Origin: Candidatus Aminicenantota bacterium
Lineage (GTDB): Bacteria; Acidobacteriota; Aminicenantia; Aminicenantales; Aminicenantaceae
Direction of reading: 5' to 3'
Length of the DNA stretch: 64,000 nt
NCBI GenBank assembly: GCA_016927475.1
Contig: JAFGMO010000103.1
Coordinates: 1-64,000, forward strand
Positions 19,558 to 29,394 of the stretch are shown piece after piece; the first letter of the stretch is position 1; each line of letters begins with the position of its first letter. Made by a program: the position numbers and the translations under genes. The notes below the pieces were generated by a model, which saw nothing but the letters and a program-made list of their open reading frames with translations, was not told the DNA's origin and ran no database searches.

Positions 19558-20666
19558 CCCTTTCTCCTGCTTCCTTCCCTTCTTTGAGAAATGTTGAGGA
19601 GAATACCCAAGCCGAACAGGGTACAGACAAGTGATGATCTTCCATAACTGATTAGAGGAAGGGGTATGCCGGTTGGGGGACCCAAGCCCAGGACGATGGT
19701 GATATTAAGCAGAGCCTGGAAAAAAATATAAAGAGTCAATCCCAAAGCCGTCAAACGGAAAAAGGAAGAAGACAAACGACCGGAAATGACAAGGCCCCGC
19801 CAGAAAATAATCAGAAAGAGGCAAAGAGTGAGAAAGGCACCGATAAAACCTATTTCCTCTCCAATGATAGCGTAGATGAAATCCGTATGAGCGCAGGGAA
19901 GATAGAAAAGTTTTTGGGTGCTTTCTCCCATGCTTACTCCTATAATTCCTCCGGCGCCGACAGCTCTTTTTGATTGAATGATGTGATATCCCAATCCCAG
20001 GGGATCCCGGGAAGGAAAAAGGAAGGCCAAAATGCGATTGATCCGGTAGGGAGCGTCAAACAGGTAAAAAGCGAAAAATATGATGGAAACCCCTCCCAGG
20101 ATGAAAAAATATCTGTATTGTAAACCACCGAGATATAGCAAAAACATACATATGATCATAATCAAGATGGCCGTACCATAATCCGGTTCGAGGATGACGA
20201 GAAAAACCACTGTGAAGATAACAGCCAGAGGAAAGATCAAAACTCGCAGATTGTTCAAACGTTCTTGTTTTTTATCGATATAGTAGGCTAAAAAAAGAAT
20301 CAGGCTGATTTTCACCAGTTCCGAGGGTTGGAAGCGTATCCCAAGAAACTGGACCCATCGCCGTGTGTTGGCCAAAGGAGGCATAGTCAGACAGAGGCCC
20401 AGCAGAAAAATGGAAAGTGAAAGCAGCCCGTAGACGAAAAAAGGAGTTTTAAAGAAAGGTTTTTTTCGCGGAAGTACGGCCACGATCAAGGTCATTCCGA
20501 TAAATGCTCCCAAAATCTGACTTACCAGGTAAAAGAAAGGCTGATGATGTTTCTCGGAGGCGAGTACTCCGGTTGTGCTGAAAACCATAATGAAACCGCC
20601 GGCGATAAGGATCATCCCCGTGAAAAACATGATTTTATCGAATTTGTAAGGCCGAAAAATTTCCAT
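19554..20666 (-). CDS. ftsW: Septal peptidoglycan glycosyltransferase FtsW
   Basis: SEDS-family polytopic glycosyltransferase working with FtsI. About ten membrane segments; the family blocks LANTRRWVQFLGIRFQPSEL, ILEPDYGTAILIM, GLGYHIIQSKRAVGAGGIIG and PLISYGRSSLVCTLFGLGIL are present, including the LEPDxGT region with the catalytic Asp. It has the dcw position of ftsW, immediately before murG. Ends in a 4-nt overlap with murG and starts 1 nt after murD. Confidence 0.95.
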   Translation of the reverse strand: MEIFRPYKFDKIMFFTGMILIAGGFIMVFSTTGVLASEKHHQPFFYLVSQILGAFIGMTLIVAVLPRKKPFFKTPFFVYGLLSLSIFLLGLCLTMPPLANTRRWVQFLGIRFQPSELVKISLILFLAYYIDKKQERLNNLRVLIFPLAVIFTVVFLVILEPDYGTAILIMIICMFLLYLGGLQYRYFFILGGVSIIFFAFYLFDAPYRINRILAFLFPSRDPLGLGYHIIQSKRAVGAGGIIGVSMGESTQKLFYLPCAHTDFIYAIIGEEIGFIGAFLTLCLFLIIFWRGLVISGRLSSSFFRLTALGLTLYIFFQALLNITIVLGLGPPTGIPLPLISYGRSSLVCTLFGLGILLNISQRREGSRRKG

Positions 20667-20667
20667 A

Positions 20668-22038
20668 TCAGCCTTTCCCCTTCAAAACTTCTTTTTTGAT
20701 ATCTCCAACAGTTTGTTTGAAAACCCTGCCTCTTTCCTCAAAATCGATGAACATATCAAAACTCGTACAGGCCGGAGCCAGTAGAACGACTTCTCCTGGG
20801 GCTGCATCGTTATATGCCTGCCGGACAGCGTCTTGCAGTGAGTTGAGGTTCTGCAGAGGCGCGGTTCCTTTCAGAGCTTTCCTCAGTTTGTTTTTGGCTT
20901 CACCGATCAAGTAGACTTTTTTGACCTTTTTTTTGACCGGTTGCCGCAATTTTTCAAAGTCGCCGCCTTTGTCCCGGCCTCCTAGAATGAGGAAAATTCC
21001 ACACGTGAAGCTGGCGATGGATTTCAGGGCGGCATCCACATTTGTCGCTTTGGAATCATTGTAAAAGGTGATCCCGTTGAGAACGGCCGTCTTTTCCAGT
21101 CTGTGTTCTAGCCCTTCAAACGAAATGATCGATTTTTTGATTGTTTTCGGAGAGAGGCCGAAAAGACGGGCGGTTAGGACTGAAGCCATAACATTTTCCT
21201 GGTTATGGACCCCAAATAGCGGAATGTAGTCGGTCCGCATAAATATTTCTTTCTCACCTTTAAGGTTGAGGATGATTCGGTTTTCCTCGATATAGCAGGC
21301 CCGGTTGACTTTTTCCCTGCGGCTGAAAACATAGGTACTTGATGGAGCCTTGACGGCAAGTTCTCGAATAAAAATATCATCCCAGTTAAGAATGGCGAAG
21401 TCTTCTTTTTTCTGAAGATATACGAGCCTGCTTTTTGCGGCGGCGTATTCTTCAAACGATGTATGCCAGTCCAGGTGGTCAGGCGTGATGTTGAGAAGGA
21501 TGGCGGCGGAGGCCCGTAATGTTTTAACGTGCTGAAGCTGAAAACTGGATAATTCGGTAACATAAAGATGATCCTCACGGCTTTCCCGGACAAAACTGAT
21601 AAGAGGTATACCGATATTTCCGGCGAGAAAGGCTTTCCGGCCTCCTTCATCTAAGATCTTATGGATGAGTGTCGCCGTGGTCGATTTTCCATTCGATCCC
21701 GTAACCCCGATGATTTTTCCTTTAAGGAAACGAAAAGCAAGCTCGACTTCGGAGATGATCTCAACTCCCGCCTCAGCAGCCGCCTGAAGCTCTGGAACCA
21801 TGGGAACACCGGGACTGAGGACGATGAGATCGGCCTGGGTGAACGTATTCAGAACATGTCCGCCCGTTTCAAATTGGACGCCCTTCTCTTCCCAAAAGGG
21901 GACAAGGGTACTCATGTTTTGACGGGCTTTTTTTTCGCTGACCGTCACCACGGCCCGCTTATCCAGGAGAAAACGGCATAATGCCTCTCCCGTCCGGCTG
22001 AAGCCGACGACAACAACTTTTTTTCCTTTAAGATCCAT
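20668..22038 (-). CDS. murD: UDP-MurNAc-L-Ala--D-Glu ligase
   Basis: Mur ligase adding D-glutamate. Rossmann-like N-terminus GKKVVVVGFSRTGEALCRFL, P-loop IGVTGSNGKSTTATLIHKIL, ELSSFQLQHVKTL, NITPDHLDWHTSFEEYAAAK and the C-terminal FYNDSKATNVDAALKSI are all diagnostic. 456 residues. One base separates it from both mraY and ftsW, as in a tight operon. Confidence 0.96.
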   Translation of the reverse strand: MDLKGKKVVVVGFSRTGEALCRFLLDKRAVVTVSEKKARQNMSTLVPFWEEKGVQFETGGHVLNTFTQADLIVLSPGVPMVPELQAAAEAGVEIISEVELAFRFLKGKIIGVTGSNGKSTTATLIHKILDEGGRKAFLAGNIGIPLISFVRESREDHLYVTELSSFQLQHVKTLRASAAILLNITPDHLDWHTSFEEYAAAKSRLVYLQKKEDFAILNWDDIFIRELAVKAPSSTYVFSRREKVNRACYIEENRIILNLKGEKEIFMRTDYIPLFGVHNQENVMASVLTARLFGLSPKTIKKSIISFEGLEHRLEKTAVLNGITFYNDSKATNVDAALKSIASFTCGIFLILGGRDKGGDFEKLRQPVKKKVKKVYLIGEAKNKLRKALKGTAPLQNLNSLQDAVRQAYNDAAPGEVVLLAPACTSFDMFIDFEERGRVFKQTVGDIKKEVLKGKG

Positions 22039-22039
22039 G

Positions 22040-23128
22040 TTATCTCAACTTTAAGGTTGTCAGGCTGAAGAGAGCGAAAATAATGCCCAAGATCCAAAAG
22101 CGGACCACAATTTTTTCCTCAGACCAGCCTTTGAGCTCAAAGTGATGGTGCAGAGGCGCCATCTTGAAAATCCTTTTGCCCCCCGTCATACGAAAATAGA
22201 CGATCTGCATAAGAACGGAGAGGGCTTCCAGGATAAAAACTCCGGCCGCCATAAACAGCAGGAATTCCTGCTTGATCAGGATGGCGATCAATCCGATGGA
22301 TGCCCCCAGGGCCAGCGATCCGACATCCCCCATGAAGATTTGGGCCGGATGACTGTTGAACCAGAGGAAACCTATGCAGGCCCCGGCCATGGAGCCGGCG
22401 AAAATCGTCAGTTCTGCGGCTTGAGACACGTAGGCGATTTTCAGGTAATCCGACCACACTATGTTTCCAATAATATAGGACAGGGCGGTGAAAGCGCTGG
22501 CGCTGATGAACGTCAATCCTATGGCCAACCCGTCGAGTCCGTCCGCCATATTGACGGAGTTGGATGACCCGACGAGTATGAATATGATCCAGGGAAGATA
22601 GAACCATCCCAGATAAGGCACACATGTTTTAATAAAGGGTAAACTCAGGTGCAGATCGAATTTTCCCCGGCTGCCGAGATAGATCAGAACCAGGCCGGCG
22701 GCGGCGGAGAGAAAAACCTGAATCAGAAGTTTTGTTCGAATGATCATTCCCGACGTTTTTTTCTTTTTGATCTTCAGGAAATCATCCCAGAATCCCAATC
22801 CTCCAAAAAAGGCCATGGTCACCACGGCCAGCCAGATATATGTGTTTCCCAAATCCGCCCAGAGAAGAGTGGGAATGATGGTGGCACCGAGGATCATGAT
22901 CCCTCCCATAGAAGGGGTTCCTTTTTTGTTGATATGGGACTTGGGTCCTTCCGGACGGATTTCTTCACCGATCTGATATTTTTTCATCAGCTTGATGACC
23001 CATCCTCCAAGGAAGAGGCTCAATATAAAGGCGGTCAGGCCGGCAAGGGCGGTTCTAACCGTGATGTACCCGAATACGTTAAAGAAGAAAAAATATTCCT
23101 TCAACGGAGGAAGTAAAAAGTACAGCAC
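22040..23128 (-). CDS. mraY: Phospho-MurNAc-pentapeptide transferase MraY
   Basis: Polytopic membrane enzyme making lipid I on undecaprenyl phosphate. Signatures: GPKSHINKKGTPSMGGIMIL, the Asp-rich NSVNMADGLDGLAIG, FMGDVGSLALGASIG and the HHHFELKGWSE loop. I place the start at GTG 23128, because it gives the family-typical N-terminus (VLYFLLPPL) and AAAGGA lies just upstream at the end of murF. An upstream ATG at 23161 would lie inside murF and add an unrelated stretch. The result is 362-363 residues. Confidence 0.94.
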   Translation of the reverse strand: MLYFLLPPLKEYFFFFNVFGYITVRTALAGLTAFILSLFLGGWVIKLMKKYQIGEEIRPEGPKSHINKKGTPSMGGIMILGATIIPTLLWADLGNTYIWLAVVTMAFFGGLGFWDDFLKIKKKKTSGMIIRTKLLIQVFLSAAAGLVLIYLGSRGKFDLHLSLPFIKTCVPYLGWFYLPWIIFILVGSSNSVNMADGLDGLAIGLTFISASAFTALSYIIGNIVWSDYLKIAYVSQAAELTIFAGSMAGACIGFLWFNSHPAQIFMGDVGSLALGASIGLIAILIKQEFLLFMAAGVFILEALSVLMQIVYFRMTGGKRIFKMAPLHHHFELKGWSEEKIVVRFWILGIIFALFSLTTLKLR

Positions 23129-23129
23129 C

Positions 23130-24512
23130 TTAGGATCCTTTCTTTTGTATCCCGGCCACAATTTTTTCTGTTTGTATGCCTCTTGAGCCTTTGACCAGGA
23201 TCAAGTCATTGTCCTGAATGATGGACTTTATTTTATCCGCCGCTTTTTCGGCGGTTTCAAACATAAAAATATGATCTGTGACCATGCCGGCCTTTTTGGC
23301 GCCTTCCGCGATAAACCGGCTGAGTGGGCCAATGGTTACCAGAATGTCCCATTTCCATTTGACGACATTTTCTCCAGCCTGGAGATGAAATTTTTTTCCT
23401 GAAGGTCCCAGCTCCAGCATGTCTCCCAAAATGGCCACCTTTCTTCCTGCCTGCAGGCCGGACAGGGTTCTCAGGACGGATTCCAGTGCCCTGGGATTCG
23501 AATTGTAGGAGTCGTTTATCAGGGTTATATTTCCAGGCAGGGAAACGATCCCGCCCCTGTTGGAGAAAGGACGAAAATTTTCCATGTTCCAGGATATCTC
23601 TTCCGGAGACAGTCCCAGGGCCAGAGCGGTCCCGGCCGCAGCCAAAAAATTAAGCAGGCTATTTTCGTAAATAAAAGGGGCTTCAAGACGTCCTTTCCAA
23701 GTGCCGAAAAGAAAGTCGAAAGACATCCCCTTCCATCCTCTCTGTTCTATATTTTCGGCTCGAATATCATTGTCTTTGCCGAATCCGAAAAGAAGCTTCC
23801 GGCCTTTCCATTCCCGGGAAATGGACCGAACCAGGGGATCATCGCCGTTCAAAACAGCGGTTCCCGTTTTTTTTGTTCCATTAAGAATTTCTTTCTTAGC
23901 TTGGGCGATGTGTTCCAATCCTTTGAAAAATTCCAGATGAACGGGTCCGATATTGGTGATGACGGCAATGTCCGGAGGAGCGATCTCGGTCAAGCGCTTG
24001 ATTTCGCCCGGTGTGCTCATTCCCATCTCGAGGACGGCGATTTCGTGTTCCGGGGTGAGTTCCAGAATTGACAGGGGAAGTCCGATCAGATTATTAAAAT
24101 TTCCCCTGGACTTGAGAACGTTAAAATTTTGAGCCAGCAAAGATGCGGCAAATTCCTTGGTGGTTGTTTTTCCGGTGGAACCGGTAATGCCGACGATCTT
24201 CACATCATACTCGGGCAGAATCCCTGCGGCAAGCCGTTGCAAAGCTTCCCCGGTATTATTCACTTGAACAACGGCCGTCCCATTTGCCGGAAGGGGAATA
24301 TCCCGGGAGACGATGACTCCGGCCGCTCCCTTGGAAACGGCTTCCGGGATGAAGTCATGTCCGTCGCGCTCAGCGACCAAAGCGAAGAAAAGTTCGCCGG
24401 GTTCCGTCAAGCGGGAATCAATGTTGAACCGGTTGAAAAATACGGCGGGATTACCTTGGAGAATTTTTCCTTTCATTTTGTCCGCCAATTTTTGCAAACC
24501 GATTCGGGTCAT
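23130..24512 (-). CDS. murF: UDP-MurNAc-tripeptide--D-Ala-D-Ala ligase
   Basis: Mur ligase adding the D-Ala-D-Ala dipeptide. N-terminal substrate domain with FNIDSRLTEPGELFFALVAE, P-loop GITGSTGKTTTKEFAASLL, NFNNLIGLPLSILEL, EMGMSTPGEIKRLTEIAPPD and TLINDSYNSNPRALESVL fit MurF. The ATG at 24512 is one base after the murE stop. The open frame extends upstream to 24863 but only inside murE. 460 residues. Confidence 0.96.
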   Translation of the reverse strand: MTRIGLQKLADKMKGKILQGNPAVFFNRFNIDSRLTEPGELFFALVAERDGHDFIPEAVSKGAAGVIVSRDIPLPANGTAVVQVNNTGEALQRLAAGILPEYDVKIVGITGSTGKTTTKEFAASLLAQNFNVLKSRGNFNNLIGLPLSILELTPEHEIAVLEMGMSTPGEIKRLTEIAPPDIAVITNIGPVHLEFFKGLEHIAQAKKEILNGTKKTGTAVLNGDDPLVRSISREWKGRKLLFGFGKDNDIRAENIEQRGWKGMSFDFLFGTWKGRLEAPFIYENSLLNFLAAAGTALALGLSPEEISWNMENFRPFSNRGGIVSLPGNITLINDSYNSNPRALESVLRTLSGLQAGRKVAILGDMLELGPSGKKFHLQAGENVVKWKWDILVTIGPLSRFIAEGAKKAGMVTDHIFMFETAEKAADKIKSIIQDNDLILVKGSRGIQTEKIVAGIQKKGS

Positions 24513-24513
24513 T

Positions 24514-25980
24514 TTATGTTTTTCCTGTCTGGTCGAGGATTTCCCGGATGACTTCGACATCATCGAAGGCAAACGTTTTATCTTTAATGATTTGATAATT
24601 TTCATGTCCTTTTCCGGCGACCAGAATACAGTCTCCGGAAGTACCGATATCGATGGCGGTTTTGATGGCTTCCCTGCGGTCGGGAATAATGGAGTATTCC
24701 CGCCTGCCGGACTTTTTAACACCGCTTTCGATGGAGGAGATGATGGCCATGGGATCTTCGGATCGGGGATTATCGTTGGTGATGATAACATGGTCGGCCA
24801 GGGTTCCGGCCGCCTCGCCCATTCGTTCCCGCTTGTATGTATCCCTGTCTCCTCCGGCACCAAAAACGACGATGATTTTTCCCGGATTCAACACCCTCAT
24901 GGTCTCCAGGGCATTTCTCAAGGCGGCGTCTGTATGGGAATAATCGACAAAAATATACAAGCCCAGAGAATTTTCTACGGTCTGAAACCTTCCCGGAATG
25001 CTTTTCAGGGCGGAAACGCCTGCCTCTATTGCGGAAAGCGATATATTAAGTGTCAGAGCGGCTGCGGTTGCGGCCATAATATTGTACAGATTGGGAAGGC
25101 CCAGGAGCGAAGAAGAAAGATTGAGAAATCCTCCGGGGTATTTCAATCTTATCTCGATGCCGTCCTTTTTCAGAGTGTGTTGCTCTGCCCGGATGAGTGC
25201 ACCCTGTTCCAGCCCGAAGGTGATGATGCCCATCTTTATCTCCTGGATGAGCTTTTTTCCCCAGGGATCATCACTATTGATAACAGCCATTCTTTTCCGG
25301 CCTTTAAGCTCGAAAAGCTTTTTTTTGGCCAAAAAATATTTTTCCATGGAATGATGGTAGTCCAGATGTTCCCCTGAAAGATTTGTAAAGACCGTCACGT
25401 CGAACTCAATGCCTATAACTCTTTTCAGTTCCAGAGAATGGGAAGACACTTCAAGGAGACAATGAGTGGCCCCGTTGTCCGCCCATATCCGCATCATCTT
25501 TTGAATATCGGGCGACTCCGGAGTTGTCCTTTTTGCCTCTGCCGTCCATCCGGGTCCCCTATAGGAAATAGTTCCGATGACGCCGGGAAACAATCCAGCT
25601 TTTTGCAGAATCTTTTCCAGGATAAAGGTTGTTGTTGTTTTTCCTTTTGTTCCCGTAATGCCGACAACCTTGAGTTCACGCGAAGGATGCTCGAAAAAAA
25701 CAGCGGAAGCCAGTGCCATAGCAAAGCGTGGGTCATCCGTTCGTACCCAGGGTTTATCCATGTTTTCAGGTTTCGGTCCTTCGGACAGGACGGCGGCCGC
25801 TCCATTGGCCAGAGCCTCATCGACGAAAGATAAACCGTCTGTTTTTTCTCCTTTAAGGGCGGCGAACAGATTTCCCGGCTGGATCTCCTTGGAGGAATAG
25901 GAGATACCGGTGATTTCCGTTTCCCCCTTCCCCAGAATTTCCGCCTGAGGGATACTGGCGAACAATTCCTTGAGCCTCAT
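24514..25980 (-). CDS. murE: UDP-MurNAc-dipeptide--meso-diaminopimelate ligase
   Basis: Mur ligase adding the third amino acid. P-loop VVGITGTKGKTTTTFILEKI, TTPESPDIQKMM, EVSSHSLELKRV, and VFTNLSGEHLDYHHSMEKYF are present. The C-terminal DNPRSEDP motif is the established signature of enzymes that use meso-diaminopimelate, so the wall is probably of the Gram-negative A1-gamma type. 488 residues. Its start overlaps the ftsI stop by 4 nt. Confidence 0.96.
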   Translation of the reverse strand: MRLKELFASIPQAEILGKGETEITGISYSSKEIQPGNLFAALKGEKTDGLSFVDEALANGAAAVLSEGPKPENMDKPWVRTDDPRFAMALASAVFFEHPSRELKVVGITGTKGKTTTTFILEKILQKAGLFPGVIGTISYRGPGWTAEAKRTTPESPDIQKMMRIWADNGATHCLLEVSSHSLELKRVIGIEFDVTVFTNLSGEHLDYHHSMEKYFLAKKKLFELKGRKRMAVINSDDPWGKKLIQEIKMGIITFGLEQGALIRAEQHTLKKDGIEIRLKYPGGFLNLSSSLLGLPNLYNIMAATAAALTLNISLSAIEAGVSALKSIPGRFQTVENSLGLYIFVDYSHTDAALRNALETMRVLNPGKIIVVFGAGGDRDTYKRERMGEAAGTLADHVIITNDNPRSEDPMAIISSIESGVKKSGRREYSIIPDRREAIKTAIDIGTSGDCILVAGKGHENYQIIKDKTFAFDDVEVIREILDQTGKT

Positions 25981-27722
25981 GAGGACTCCTGGGATTGGAT
26001 CTTAGCCGTGATTACCCTTTCCGGCATGATTCGCCGGCCGGGAATGTTTAGATAGCGCAGCGCCTCCCGTGCGATTTCGCGAAAGACGGGGGCTGCAACT
26101 GTTCCTCCATAAAATTCCCCCTGAGGGTCATCGATGACCACAATAATGGACAAGACGGGATCTTGAGACGGGACGAATCCCATAAAAGATGAAGTATGGA
26201 CCTGGGATGAATATGTATTCAATTCCGGGTCGAATTTTTGGGCCGTTCCTGTTTTGCCGGCGATTTTGTAGTCATCGATCCGGGAAAGAATTCCTGTCCC
26301 CTGTTCAACCGCTTCCTCCAGGATTCCAGTGAGGATGCGTGCGGTTTCCTCGGAGATAATTCTTTTTGGAGATGTCGTGGATGTTTTCGGACTTGAGCCT
26401 TCAATACTTTTGATGATGTTGGGGGGATAATAAACTCCCTTGTTGGCGATGACATTGAGTGCCTGAAGCATTTGAAGGGCCGTGGTCGAGATTTCGTAGC
26501 CGATGGAAAGGGATGAAACGGAATATTTTGACCACTGCTCGATGGGCCGGATCTTGCCTTTTTCTTCGGCAGGAAGTTGAATGCCTGTTTGCTTGCCGAA
26601 TCTAAAGTTATGGATTGTTTCGGAGATAAGTTCTTCCCCGAGCCGTTGGCCCACCTGAATTGTTCCTACATTTGAAGAATGGATGATAACTTCGGGAAAT
26701 GAAAGCTTCTCGAATGATGAATGGTCATGATAGGTGATTTTGTCCAGGGATATTGCACCCCGGCTGCAGTCGAATATCTCATTCAGTCCGATTTTTCGTG
26801 ATTCGATAGCGGCCGATGCGGTAACGATTTTGAATGTCGAGCCGGGCTCGAATAAAAAATGTATGGCTTGATTCCGGTTTAAGTCGAGAGATGACGGCGG
26901 CAGCAAGTTGGGATTGCGGGTTGGATAGTTGGCCATGGCCAATATCTCGCCGTTCGAAGGGTGGGAGACGATGACCGTTCCCCATTTGGCCTTGGTTTTT
27001 AACATGGCGTGTTCGAGTTCCTTTTCAGTGATATATTGGATTGTCTCATCTAAGGTGAGGACAATATTCCGGCCGGCAACAGGTTTCTGGATGATTTCCA
27101 GCCTGTACTTTCTTCTTTTGGCGTCCGAAAGAATAAGCCGTTTTCCTATCTTTCCTTCAAGGATTTCATTACAGCTTCGTTCAATACCGCAGACACCTTG
27201 ATTATCGATGTTCACCGTCCCTAGAACGTGGGCGGCCAGTTTGCCCTGCGGATAAAAACGCTTGTTTTCTTCCAGGTTGTGGATGCCTTCCAGCTTTAAT
27301 GCCGAGATTTGATCAGCCATTTTGGGATCGACTTTTCTCTCAATCCAGATAAAGGAATCATTATTGGATATTTGTTTTTTGATCCTTTTCAGATCATGGG
27401 TGTCCAGGTCGAGGATTCGGTCTATAAGGTTTAATTCCTTCCCGCTGAGTTTTTTGACATCTTCTCCGAATGACGTGAAGAATATAGAGGGATAGGGGAT
27501 ACTGCGGACAAGAATGATTCCGTTGCGGTCATAGATGGTTCCTCTTTTAGGAAGGATTTTGTCGATCCTTTGGTTGTGCTCGATAACTTCTTGTTTCAGC
27601 CGTGCGTGTTGGAATATTTGAAGTTGAATGAGCCTGAGGATAAGTCCAATTGTCCACAGAGAAAAAAAAATGGAAAGAATAATGGTTCTTTTCTTGATTC
27701 TCCTTTCAAAGATAAGACTCAT
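25977..27722 (-). CDS. ftsI: Septal penicillin-binding protein FtsI (PBP3)
   Basis: Class B transpeptidase of the divisome. One N-terminal membrane helix (IILSIFFSLWTIGLILRLIQ), a dimerisation domain, then the transpeptidase with SxxK (FEPGSTFKIVTASAA), SxN (IIHSSNVGTIQVG) and KTGTAQKF. No C-terminal PASTA domain. 581 residues, normal. It overlaps ftsL by 4 nt upstream and murE by 4 nt downstream. Confidence 0.95.
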   Translation of the reverse strand: MSLIFERRIKKRTIILSIFFSLWTIGLILRLIQLQIFQHARLKQEVIEHNQRIDKILPKRGTIYDRNGIILVRSIPYPSIFFTSFGEDVKKLSGKELNLIDRILDLDTHDLKRIKKQISNNDSFIWIERKVDPKMADQISALKLEGIHNLEENKRFYPQGKLAAHVLGTVNIDNQGVCGIERSCNEILEGKIGKRLILSDAKRRKYRLEIIQKPVAGRNIVLTLDETIQYITEKELEHAMLKTKAKWGTVIVSHPSNGEILAMANYPTRNPNLLPPSSLDLNRNQAIHFLFEPGSTFKIVTASAAIESRKIGLNEIFDCSRGAISLDKITYHDHSSFEKLSFPEVIIHSSNVGTIQVGQRLGEELISETIHNFRFGKQTGIQLPAEEKGKIRPIEQWSKYSVSSLSIGYEISTTALQMLQALNVIANKGVYYPPNIIKSIEGSSPKTSTTSPKRIISEETARILTGILEEAVEQGTGILSRIDDYKIAGKTGTAQKFDPELNTYSSQVHTSSFMGFVPSQDPVLSIIVVIDDPQGEFYGGTVAAPVFREIAREALRYLNIPGRRIMPERVITAKIQSQESS

Positions 27723-28033
27723 AAACTTTTCCCGTCTGAAATGGATTTTTCGGCGAAATGAAAAATTTGTTCTTTGCGTGGTTTCTCCAGGTTTAATTTT
27801 TCTTCAGCGATTCTTTCGACTCGTTCCAGGGCTAGAAGTTTGGCCTTTTGGGTTTCCAGTTTTTCTACCCGCTCTTTTAATTCCTGAAGTTCAATGGTCA
27901 GGCTGCTGGCGTCGTAACCTACCCTTATGGATTCGATAAGATGCCAAATATAAAATGTTAGGATGAGAACAAAAATGCAGGTACAGAAAAAAATGAATAT
28001 CATTTCCTTGCGGTTAAGTTTTTTTCGTACCAT
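27719..28033 (-). CDS. ftsL: Cell division protein FtsL
   Basis: A 104-residue bitopic protein in the canonical place between rsmH and ftsI. It has a short basic start (VRKKLNRKEM), one membrane helix (IFIFFCTCIFVLILTFYIWHL) and a periplasmic coiled coil (LTIELQELKERVEKLETQKA) that in the family pairs with FtsB. Sequence conservation is low for FtsL, so the name rests on size, topology and position. Confidence 0.85.
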   Translation of the reverse strand: MVRKKLNRKEMIFIFFCTCIFVLILTFYIWHLIESIRVGYDASSLTIELQELKERVEKLETQKAKLLALERVERIAEEKLNLEKPRKEQIFHFAEKSISDGKSL

Positions 28034-28930
28034 TTATAGCCTTTCCGCCGCTCTGAGTTTGGCCGAACGCGCCCGGGAATTTTTCATGACTTCGGTTTCT
28101 GAAGGGGTGACGGGTTTTTTTGTGATGATCTTTAGAAGCGGTCTTTCCCCATTAGGGGAAGCAAATTTTTGAAAGGTGTGTTTAACAATCCTGTCTTCAA
28201 GAGAATGAAAAGAGATAATAAGTATTCTGGCTCCCGGTTTGAGCTTGTAGGTAACTTTCTCGAGGAAAGTGTCCAATTCTTTTAATTCCTGATTTACTTC
28301 AATCCGTAGGGCTTGAAAAACTTTTGCCGCTGGATGTATTTTTCCTTTCTGCGGTCGCCAGCGGCAAACCCTTTCACAGAGTCGTCTTAATTCGTCCGTG
28401 GTTTCTATCTTCCTGAATTTTCGCCGGGTGGCGATCTCCTTGGCCAGTCTTTTTGCCTGGCGGAGTTCTCCGTATTCATGAAAAATTTCAGCCAAATTAT
28501 GTTCCGAATATTTGTTTATGATCTTGGCGGCATTTGTTTTTGCCCGGTGGTCCATCCGCATATCGAGAGGTCCTTTCAGGTTATAACTGAATCCTCTCTC
28601 CGGGTTGTTGAGTTGGAAAGATGAGACACCAAGATCTGCGTAAATGCCTTCGATGTGGGAAAAATTTATGTGAAGGTCCGGGAGATACCGAAAATCGGAA
28701 TGATAGAGGACCACTCTGTCGGCATAAGGTTTCAGATTTTTTCGGGCGAGATTAAGGGATATTTCATCAATGTCAAACCCGATCAGACGGGCTTTTGGAT
28801 TATTCTTGAGAATCTGAAGGGCATGTCCGCCCGGGCCGAGTGTGCAGTCGACGTAATATCCTTTTCTCCTTGCTTCGAGGTAGCGGAAAACTTCATCCGT
28901 CATGACGGAGATATGTTTCATTCCGGTCAT
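28034..28930 (-). CDS. rsmH: 16S rRNA (cytosine-1402-N4) methyltransferase
   Basis: SAM-dependent methyltransferase (MraW/RsmH) acting on C1402 of 16S rRNA. Diagnostic stretches: HISVMTDEVFRYL, YVDCTLGPGGHALQIL (SAM site), GIYADLGVSSFQLNNPERGF, PLDMRMDHRAKTNAAKIIN, FQALRIEVNQELKELDTFLE and ISFHSLEDRIVKHTFQKFA. 298 residues. Starts inside a 4-nt overlap with mraZ and ends one base before ftsL. Confidence 0.97.
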   Translation of the reverse strand: MTGMKHISVMTDEVFRYLEARRKGYYVDCTLGPGGHALQILKNNPKARLIGFDIDEISLNLARKNLKPYADRVVLYHSDFRYLPDLHINFSHIEGIYADLGVSSFQLNNPERGFSYNLKGPLDMRMDHRAKTNAAKIINKYSEHNLAEIFHEYGELRQAKRLAKEIATRRKFRKIETTDELRRLCERVCRWRPQKGKIHPAAKVFQALRIEVNQELKELDTFLEKVTYKLKPGARILIISFHSLEDRIVKHTFQKFASPNGERPLLKIITKKPVTPSETEVMKNSRARSAKLRAAERL

Positions 28931-29394
28931 TTTGTTTTTGCTCCGGGTATGATATTGGCAATCATTTCGAAATCTTCATTGGTTAAGGGTTTTTCCTCAA
29001 GGGTCTGGTCAAGTTTTTCCTTATTCCAAACTTCAAGATGTGTCGTAACGGCAATGATTTCCACGGAGTCATCGAGTTGAGCTTTTTCCCGGAGCCCCTG
29101 GTTAATAAGAATACGCCCCTTGTCATCGATCTTGCCTCTAATTCCTTTTCGGTTAACCCGGAGGAGAAACTTGCGAATGGCCGGATTAAGATGATAGGCG
29201 CCTTGGTTGGCCAAACTTGTCAAATTCTCCCAGACTGAGAGAGGATAAACCTGAACGGCTTCATCGGATAAAGAAGTGATAAACAGTTCATTTCCGTATT
29301 CGGATTCTATGGCTTTTCTGAATTTTTCTGGTATTTTTATACGGCTGCTTTTATCGAATTTTGCTGTGTAGCTACCATACAGGTTATTTCCCAT
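28927..29394 (-). CDS. mraZ: Transcriptional regulator MraZ
   Basis: First gene of the dcw operon. A 155-residue protein with two SpoVT-AbrB-like halves, each carrying the DxxGRxxIP-type pattern: FDKSSRIKIPEKFRKAIE and IDDKGRILINQGLREKAQ. The protein forms ring oligomers that bind GGG-type repeats in its own promoter. Its ATG is embedded in a series of such repeats (see the operator entry), which argues for autoregulation. The Shine-Dalgarno is poor: the only G-rich element near the ATG is the GGGA of the repeat. Confidence 0.95.
   Translation of the reverse strand: MGNNLYGSYTAKFDKSSRIKIPEKFRKAIESEYGNELFITSLSDEAVQVYPLSVWENLTSLANQGAYHLNPAIRKFLLRVNRKGIRGKIDDKGRILINQGLREKAQLDDSVEIIAVTTHLEVWNKEKLDQTLEEKPLTNEDFEMIANIIPGAKTK

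Noticed and set aside
22137-22625. 162-residue frame inside mraY in another frame
   Set aside because: Same-strand shadow of MraY, rich in Arg and His as expected from a shifted frame.
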